A DNA stretch of 64,000 bases. It comes from Isoetes taiwanensis. Lineage: Eukaryota; Streptophyta; Lycopodiopsida; Isoetales; Isoetaceae. The stretch lies in assembly GCA_021234155.1 (NCBI GenBank), contig JAJEKV010000015.1:12050101-12114100 (forward strand), written 5' to 3'. Made by a program: the position numbers and the translations under genes. Of the stretch, positions 57,335 to 64,000 are shown one piece after another. Numbering within the stretch: position 1 is the first letter of the stretch; the number at the start of each line of letters is the position of its first letter. Below the pieces are notes generated by a model. The model was not told the DNA's origin, did not search any database, and was given only the letters and a program-made list of their open reading frames with translations.

Positions 57335-58069
57335 ATGCAAGCGGAGGAGCGCTTTAAAAATTACAGTGCAGACATACCCATATTTCCATGTGCCAAGTGC
57401 AACATGCTTTGGTTCTCTTGCCAAATGACGTGCTCAACAACACATTGGAAGAATAGGCACACCTTGGTCAACGGTATCAGCTACTCCGCAGGGAACAACA
57501 TATGCAAGCAATACCAAAGAAGCCCGAGGTTTGAGAGTCCCAGGCGCATAGAAATGAATGCAGTACTAGAATCCGTAAGGTCACTCACAGACTTGGAAGA
57601 GAGATTGGTATCGGTGAGGATACCCTTTGCGAGAATAGCGCTATCAGACAAATGGGTTGGGCAGAACAAGTTGCATGGGCCTGTTATTCATGTTGCATCA
57701 AACGTTGAAGCAACACATGTCGCACTGCCCAGGCTCAGCGACAACCATGTGCAACTGAAAAGGAGAATGGCAGACACATGCCCGTACATGGAAGGACCAG
57801 TGAATCCAACTACCGTGATGCGAGCCATGCACTACCTTCACAAGCAGCCCCTGTATGTGGAAGTAGGCATCAAGATGAACGAAGAATGGGCTTCACAATT
57901 TAAGGATCAATGCACAGTCCTCGAGCTGGATGGCATAGGGCCTAACAGGGATGATCATGATCCTGAGCATGTGGGACAGGCCCTATTGTGGAATATGCAG
58001 CCTGAGAAAATCCAGGACTTCGACGACAACATTATCGCCGTTGCACCAGGGGAGGGTTCACACCCGAAA
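57335..58069 (+). pseudogene. Helitron helicase-like N-terminal fragment (DUF6570 region)
   Basis: The frame contains FPCAKCNMLWFSCQMTC, then LTDLEERLVSVRIPFARIAL, KLHGPVIHVASNVEATHVAL and LKRRMADTCPYM. This is the segment before the Rep/helicase-like domain in plant Helitron proteins. The Rep HUH motif and helicase lie beyond the fragment and are absent. The frame is open but the protein runs straight into the second copy of the duplicated block, so it is truncated. Helitrons move by rolling-circle replication and often carry gene pieces. Confidence 0.8.
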
Positions 58070-58931
58070 TAACTGCACTCTTCCCCTTCCTTCTGCCCCG
58101 ACCGATTCATCCAATTCATCTTCCTCTTCCGTCCTTTGTCTGCTCTATTCCGGCTAGGCGATCGATCAAAGAACACCTCCGCGACTTAATCTTATGATAG
58201 CTGCCTGGTCGACAGATCGCGACGCATCCAGCGCCGAAGTTTTTTGCACAGATCGAGTCCTCCAAAGGTCGCTATTATCTAAGAAGAAAGTGAGGTTCTG
58301 TTTAGTAAGTTTTTAGCACTATTTTTTACAATTATTCTTGTTACTTCCATATCCTTTACTGTATTCTTACTTACACCTTTTTTTTATAGTACTTAGAGGA
58401 TCTTACTATCACCTGATACAATTTTCAGCCCGACAAATCCCTATTCTCGATTTGCAAGCATCTGTGTAGCCAAGGAATCAGACATGGAAGCTGCCTCTTC
58501 TTCCAGCAAATCTGACGGGTACGTTCTTTCCTTATGTTATCTGTTTTCTGTTCACAGTTTTTATCACGGTTTCACTCTTTTTCATATATTCTTTTCACCA
58601 TTTGTTGTTGTTGTTGTTGTTGTTTTTTATTTTTTAAAGCTAGTTCCGTGTTCTTTGTTTGTATTACTTAATTCAATACCGTTTATGCATAACTAAGATT
58701 AGGGATAAGCAAACGAAATAGGAATCCTCCAAAGACAGGTGATAAAATGAAAGAAATTGCATAAGCAAGCATGTACACAAATGAAACAACTATGAATATT
58801 TCATTGTGCATGCAGAGCATTTCTAACATCTCCTTCAATTTATCAGGTTATGTAGCTTAGAGCATTGGGCATAGCTTTCTAACATTTTACGACATCCTCC
58901 CTTGCAGGAAAGGTACAATCTACACCCTGCA

Positions 58932-59455
58932 ATCTCGACTCGCGAGTCGAGAATCCCTCACCCAGCCAGCACTCCAGGAAGTACTCCCTATTCTCGCCTC
59001 ACAATCAGCTAGCACTCTAGGAAGTACTCCCTATTCTCGTCTCGCGAGGCGAGAATAGGGAATACTTCCTGGAGTGCTGGCTGGGTGAGGGATTCTCGAC
59101 TCGAATGCCTCAGCCAGCCATCACTTCTAGAAGTACTCTCCCTATTCTCGCCTCGCTCGACTCGCGAGGTGAGAATAATGAGAGTACTTCCTGGAGTGCT
59201 GGCTGGCTGAAACATTCTCGATGCCTCAGCCAGCCATCACTTCTATTCTCGACTCATCATTCTCGACCCGCAAGTCAAGAATGTCTCAGCCAGCCAACAC
59301 TTGTATTCTCGATTCGAGAGTCGATAATGCCTCATTAGAGTCGAGAATGCCTCACCCAGCTAATGCTTCTATTCTCGACCCGTGAGTCGAGAATGCCTCG
59401 GCCAGCCAAGCCTAGTCTACTCCTCCTGTTCTCGATACGCGAGTCAAGAATGCGA
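58932..59455. repeat. Array of TCGCGA-centred palindromes
   Basis: About nine variants of TCTCGACTCGCGAGTCGAGA at irregular spacing of 50-90 bases (near 58933, 59034, 59150, 59245, 59306, 59372 and 59431). They are separated by a CCAGCCA(G/A)CACT(C/T) spacer with AGAAGTACT or GGAAGTACT. At 58960-59090 the array folds on itself (CCAGCCAGCACTCCAGGAAG and its reverse complement). Confidence 0.85.
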
Positions 59456-59545
59456 CCATCCAGACTGGATCCCTCCACTCCAGCGCCTTTGAGGATAGGA
59501 GCTCAGTCTTGGTGGTCGCATACTCCACAAGCGAGATTATCAGTT

Positions 59546-60070
59546 GTTGATTTTTCGGAGAATTATACTTTGAAGCCATTCAACGAGATTCAAGCACAAC
59601 ATTGGTATAATGAACAAATCAGCATATTGGTTCATATCACGATGTTCAAGGTAAAGGGTAAAATGAGGTAATGTGTGCACTTCTTTATTTCAGATGACAA
59701 AATACATGATATCCACTTTGTACAAAAAGCATTCAAGATGCACCTCAATTGGCTGAAAGAAAATGAAGCTGGCCATATGAAATATCACTTAGTTTGATCT
59801 GATGGGTGTGCAGCCCAATTCAAGTCAAGAAGAGCATTCTATCATGTAACTAGGTATCATCATCAACATAATATCAGAATGCAGTGGAATTTCTTTGGCT
59901 CAGGACATGGAAAGGGCACACATGATGGAGAAAGCAATAGCCAAACTATGGCTTGAGGCAAAACAAAGAAAAAAGGATGGAAAAGTGATAAAAAATGCAG
60001 AAACTGCATGTGAGGTTGTTGAAGAGAAAATTTCTGATGTGGAGAGGGTATTTTGGAAGGTGTCTAACTT
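59546..60070 (+). pseudogene. Transposase-like gene fragment (same family as 60.9-63.7 kb)
   Basis: The frames read VVDFSENYTLKPFNEIQAQH, then HFFISDDKIHDIHFVQKAF, then SDGCAAQFKSRRAFYHVTRY, MQWNFFGSGHGKGTHDG, and after a shift AIAKLWLEAKQRKKDGKV. Each block aligns by eye with the larger copy (DFAENYTF, SDGAASQFK, WNFFGSNHGKGEHDG). Stops lie after KGKMR and before SDGCA. It is preceded by the TCGCGA palindrome array. Ends at about 60070, where another sequence begins. Confidence 0.75.
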
Positions 60071-60158
60071 CAGAAGCGGGTGAAGGAGGCGGAGTAACGT
60101 AATCACCCAGCCTTGCACCACCTGGATGAATCTTTGCGGTTTGCTTAGTTCTAGTCAT
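60068..60158 (-). CDS. ORF fragment with a histone-H3-like N-terminus
   Basis: On the minus strand the ORF starts MTRTKQTAKIHPGGARLGDY. Residues 3-8 match the histone H3 tail start (RTKQTA) and the following GG and basic residue sit in similar positions. The frame then runs into the transposase-like fragment (from about 60067), so the gene is cut after about 30 codons. It may be a histone-tail mimic or coincidence. Confidence 0.3.
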
Positions 60159-60344
60159 GGCTTCTCAACGGATGGCGCTTTATATTACGCATACTGACAA
60201 AAAAGAGACAATTGGCGAGAAATAAATAGTAAAAAATGGACGTCAAACGTAAAATACACTGGTAACTTTTTAAATAATTGTATGGAGCCCTATAAAAAGA
60301 TTAACACAAACGAAAAAATAAATGAAATTCAAATCGCTAAGCAA

Positions 60345-60605
60345 TAGACAATTTCTTGTTGATCGTGAACTCACTAAACTTTACATTACACTCTTGCTTA
60401 TAGGCAACCCAAATGCCATCAATGAAATAGTGAAAGTCCGATGCAATCTCCTCCCTCTCCATTAGCACTCTTAGTTCTGATAATGGCCATTCGGCTTCCA
60501 TTGTAGCCCCCTCGCCATACTCGAATATCTAATGCATAGGAGTGTTTGTTATGATCCTCAAATGGCTCCCAATAAGATGTGCACCCTCTCTGTTTCTATT
60601 TCCTG
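60345..60605 (-). pseudogene. Unrecognised exon remnant
   Basis: The minus strand reads NREGAHLIGSHLRIITNTPM, then one stop, then IFEYGEGATMEAEWPLSELR, MEREEIASDFHYFIDGIWVA and YKQECNVKFSEFTINKKLSI in one register. Real-protein composition; no family recognised. Could belong with the H3-like fragment. Confidence 0.35.
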
Positions 60606-60764
60606 CATTCTAGTTGACAATTAACATATAAATATTGTTTTAGAAGAAAGTATCTGAACTTAAAAGAGGACTTAACTATGCGACACTCTGTAAATTGACC
60701 GGATGATTCATGGAATCGAACGTCCCACGAGGGATCAAAAAATAGGCCATCCGGGTGAAAGCAT

Positions 60765-60855
60765 GGTGTAGTGGAACACCCTGGGTGTCCCCCCTGTCCC
60801 CCCTAAAAATGTGGTGGGGTGGAACACCCTGGGTGTCCCCCCTGTCCCCCCGCCC
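60765..60855. repeat. Duplicated 32-bp unit ahead of the transposase-like gene
   Basis: GTGGAACACCCTGGGTGTCC plus CCCCTGTCCCCC occurs twice, separated by about 24 bases. The unit contains the palindrome ACACCCTGGGTGT. It precedes the ATG at 60884 and may be a regulatory or binding repeat. Confidence 0.8.
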
Positions 60856-60883
60856 CCCAGCAGCCAAGAGTAGTTGCCTTGCT

Positions 60884-63698
60884 ATGGTCGTAAGAGGAAG
60901 CATTACCGAAAATGCTAATCCTGTCAGTGCTCGGGGTTTTGGTAAACTGCTGGGTGTTCATCCTAGGAATCTTACCAAAGCAAAATTGAAGAGGGAAGAG
61001 ATAGATTGCAAAGGGGGGAAATGGGTTTTGTACAAAAGAGTTAGAAGAGCAGATGCAATTCCCAATTCTGTCATAGAACTTGTGCAGCAATTTTGGACTG
61101 AAAACAGTAGGGTCTCTCCAAATGCAAAGGATATCAAGTTCAAAAGACTGGAACGAAATGTAAGACAGGATCATGCCACTCACTATGTGGAAGAATCACA
61201 GGTTATTTCATTTCTTCATCTTCACCACATTTTTTATTGTTAATGTGGTATGTGGTTAGTGATTGCTTGTGATATGTGGTTGGTGTGGTTAGTGATTGCT
61301 TGTGGTATGTGGTGCCTATTAATACCGTGATATATGATATGTGGTGCCTAGTGTGGTGAGGCACGTGGTGCAAAATAAATGCTGTAAATATATGCTTTGT
61401 GGTGCCTAGTGTGGTGAATAACATGGTGTAAAATAAATGCTGTAATATATGCTATGTGGTGCCTAATGTGGTGAAAAATATGGTGTACAATGAATTATGT
61501 AATATATGCTTTGTGGTGCCTAATGTGGTGAATAACATGGTGCAAAATAAATGTTGTAATATATGCTATGTGGTGCCTAGTGTGGTGAAAAATATGGTGT
61601 ACAATAAATTATGTAATATATGCTTTGTGGTGCCTAGTGTGGTGAATAACGAGGTGTAAGATGAATGTCTATAATATATGCTATGTGGTGCCTAGTGTGG
61701 TGAATAACGTGGTGTAAATAAATGCCGTAATATATGCTATGTGGTGCCTAGTGTGGTGGAAAATATAGTGTACAATAAATTATGTAATATATGCTGATCA
61801 CCTTGTTATCTTCCTTGCAGTTGCAATTGTTCAGGAAATTCAAGACGGAACATCCTAGTGTTATGATCAAATAGAGGATGTTTGAAAAGCTGAAACCATG
61901 GTTTGTTGTAAAATTAAAGGACTTCAATAGTTGCTGATGTATATACCATGTTAGAATGCAGATGCTAATAGATGGCTTCAATAGTATGAGAACTAAGCAC
62001 CCAAAAAGCTGCAGCTGCACTTGTCAACTTTGCAGGTCAGACATATATGGTGAATGCAGGGCATCTGAATACAAAATAAGTAGCACAAGAAGTCTGTAGC
62101 AGGGAATTTTATGTGAGAAAACTAGCTTCCAACCTTACCATAAGAAGGAATGCATTCTGGGTGAGTATGAAGAGTGTGGGATTAAGAAGTTCCCTATCTG
62201 CCTACATGAACAATCTAGTGATAGTGGCATGGTGAAGTGGGAATACCTAGACTATAAAAAAACTGAATTCAGAGTTGGCAGCAAGAAGTCTAAGCTCGTT
62301 CACCAACACAATGAAACTGCAAGTCTTCCACTGGAGAACAAAATGTTGGAGAAGTTTCCAAAATTTTCTTTACACAACTTTAGATATAAGTGGCAGGTAG
62401 GCCAGTACAAAGAACTCCTTGAGAACTTGCCTGGAGATGCTTACCTATTCGTGGTTGACTTCGCAGAGAATTATACTTTTAAGAAGCAGAATGAAGTTCA
62501 GTCCATGCACTGGGTCAACAACCAGATAACTATATTTGTTCAAATAACCTATCAGGTTGATCCACGGACAGACACCATTGAGAATGAAACACACTACTAT
62601 GTGTCAGATGATAGAGAACATGACACACTTTTTGTTCAACATTGTTTTATGAAACATTTTGAGTATTTAAAGCAGAAAGGCAATGTCCCCAAACAACACT
62701 ATGTATTTTCAGATGGTGCTGCATCACAATTCAAAGTATCCAGACCATTTTATTTTGTTGGAAGGTACAGTTGTGGTACAGAGGTCAATATGATGTGGAA
62801 CTTTTTTGGATCAAACCATGGAAAAGGTGAACATGATGGGAAGGCAGCAGAATTGAAAAGATGGATACGAGGTCTACAGCTTAAACATCCTGACATTAAA
62901 CTAGATAATGCCCATGATGTGGTGAAAATTGCAGAGAAACAATTTCAATGTGGTACATCTGAGTGGACTGAAAATGGAAGAAAAGTTCGGAGATACTTCT
63001 AGGAAATAAAACCTGAGGATATCAACAGGAAAAATGCTTGGGGTGCAAAGACAATTCCAGAAACCAGGCAAATTCATTCAGTCCATGGATTCAGCACAGG
63101 AAATCCAACACAACTACATACCAGAAAGCTATCATGTTTTTGCAGCAATTGTTTGGATGGAAAATGGAACATGTATGAGAACAAATTGTATGTAGATGAA
63201 TGGAACCTTGTAGTCGTTGAACCATCCTCCAATGTTCATGCAGATGTGGAAGAGACCCGCAAGTCTACCAGGCCACTATACTCAATCTTGGCAAATGTAC
63301 TTGCAGAAGCACTCAGAGAAGGAGACAACTTTGCAGTTGCTGCACCTAAAGGGAATGAGGAGGATTCTGTATTTTGGATGTTGCTATGCACCAAACCAAA
63401 ATTTGAAGTTGAAAATGACTTCAAGCAGAACGGAAACTGGTTTGTGAGAGGTGAAACTGTTGTGGAGGGCATTTACTATAGAAAGAAGCCTCGGTCAAAG
63501 GTGATGTATGAGTTGTGCACAAACGAGCCAAAGTCACTTGCATTCTCTACTCAAATTTGTGCTATTCGAGTTCCCATGCAGCAGTTCAAGAAAGGTGCTC
63601 GAACTGTTTACAGGCTAGACCATGCAGATGAGGAAAAGATTCTAGAAAACTTGCCCGAGGTCTTATCTGATGAAGATAGCATGTCTGATGAAGAATAG
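60884..63698 (+). pseudogene. Transposase-like gene (DFAENY/SDGAASQ/HGKG family), nearly complete, four in-frame stops
   Basis: Two exons: 60884-61201 (ATG; RGFGKLLGVHPRNLTKAKLK, N-terminal basic region) and 61821-63698, joined by a phase-0 GT-AG intron with CTTGCAG acceptor. Exon 2 is a single reading frame with LQLFRKFKTEHPSVM, a cysteine-rich segment (CSCTCQLC..C...C..C), FVVDFAENYTFKKQNEVQSM, YVFSDGAASQFKV, WNFFGSNHGKGEHDGKAAEL and an acidic C-terminus. Aspartate and glutamate at DFAENY, SDGAA and HDG..AEL suggest an RNase H-like DDE catalytic core (inference). Stops at 61872 (TAG), 61935 (TGA), 62097 (TAG) and 63000 (TAG) would each be CAG or CGA before a C-to-T change. I cannot name the superfamily. 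Confidence 0.7.
61247..61820. repeat. Intronic minisatellite, about 58-60 bp unit with GTGGTGCCTAGTGTGGTG
   Basis: About eight units such as TGCTATGTGGTGCCTAGTGT then GGTGAATAACATGGTGTAAA follow at roughly regular spacing from about 61310. Earlier, looser TGTGGTTAGTGATTGCTTGT repeats start at 61247. The array fills the intron of the transposase-like gene. Its core (CATGTGGTGAA-like) reappears inverted at 63895-63960. Confidence 0.85.
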
Positions 63699-64000
63699 TT
63701 GAAGACATTCTTAGGGGTTAGGAAATGATTCAGAAATTTTGAATATATGTTGTTGTGTCTTGCCTTGTTTAGGAATAATATAAGAAACTCAATTCCATGC
63801 TCAATTGTATTTTGATGTTCCTTGTTTCAATGTAATATGTTTGCTTTTGATGTAATATGTAATTGTATTTTGATGTCCCTGATGTAACATGCGTCAGGTT
63901 CACCACATGTCAACACATGTTTCACCACATGGTTCACCACATGTTTCACCACATGTTTCACTTTCTGGCTCTTCCCCCGAGCCAGATAGATCCTTCTGAA
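63699..64000. other. 3' flank with TTCACCACATG repeats
   Basis: After the stop, GATGTAATATG and ATTGTATTTTGATGT repeats occur. At about 63897-63950 TTCACCACATG or TTCACCACATGTTTC occurs about four times. This is the reverse complement of the intron core CATGTGGTGAA. The element's right end probably lies at or beyond the window edge. Confidence 0.6.

Larger units (their letters stand above)
56513..58990. repeat. Tandem duplication of a 1.55 kb block
   Basis: The block starting GAAATAACTGCACTCTTCCC at 56513 restarts at about 58068. Shared landmarks: GCGATCGATCAAAGAACACC, ATCTTATGATAGC, AAGCTGCCTCTTCTTCCAGC, AAGATTAGGGATAAGCAA and CTGCAATCTCGACTCGCGAG. The second copy has about 190 bases of extra sequence at 58240-58430 and lacks the Helitron piece. 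Small differences throughout suggest an old duplication. Confidence 0.85.

Noticed and set aside
61202-61820. Tandem repeats as a CRISPR-like array
   Set aside because: Units are contiguous and degenerate with no unique spacers, in a spliced eukaryotic gene.

Overview
The window looks like nuclear DNA of a land plant with a large, transposon-crowded genome. I infer a fern or another non-seed plant. Plant signs are broken pentatricopeptide-repeat (PPR) genes, a purple acid phosphatase, a GDSL lipase exon, a cytosolic tryptophanyl-tRNA synthetase exon, a plant-type L1 element (DUF4283-like ORF1, zf-RVT-like C-terminus), and CACTA, hAT and Helitron remains. GT-AG introns are visible in several genes. 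I found no tRNA, rRNA or CRISPR. Almost every gene is broken; the clearest long uninterrupted reading frame that does not look transposon-related is a 316-codon orphan at 31.5-32.5 kb.

Layout. 1-4.16 kb: the right part of a CACTA-type element carrying a tryptophanyl-tRNA synthetase exon, a foldback element and a 5'-truncated LINE. 4.2-19.55 kb: one minus-strand gene with a domain resembling the DUF7869 family, split by a 4.1 kb non-autonomous hAT (14833-18953, 8-bp duplication) and an 8.5 kb L1 (5284-13774, 81-bp duplication). The L1 is itself split by another LINE (8603-10037). Removing the hAT and the inner LINE on paper restores the host frames exactly. 19.6-23.8 kb: a divergent gene combining a ParB-like domain with a DNA-methyltransferase-like domain, broken by a third LINE; its non-coding parts carry 13 copies of the palindrome TATTCnnGAATA. 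23.8-43 kb: decayed plant genes (purple acid phosphatase, GDSL lipase, PPR), a MITE, a solo LTR, the orphan ORF and much sequence where I see nothing. 43.9-50.4 kb: a GIY-YIG nuclease gene and a second ParB-like/methyltransferase gene. 50.4-56.5 kb: PPR fragments, a 1.9 kb polypyrimidine tract and a long inverted repeat. 56.5-64 kb: a duplicated block with a Helitron piece, palindrome arrays, and two copies (one nearly complete) of a transposase-like gene marked by DFAENYTF, SDGAASQFK and HGKGEHDG.

The most interesting pattern is that several large mobile-looking genes come with their own private, often palindromic, repeat array in introns or flanks. Two of these genes pair a ParB-like domain with a methyltransferase-like domain, an architecture known from bacterial and phage methylases. 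Whether these form one class of self-marking mobile element is a hypothesis.
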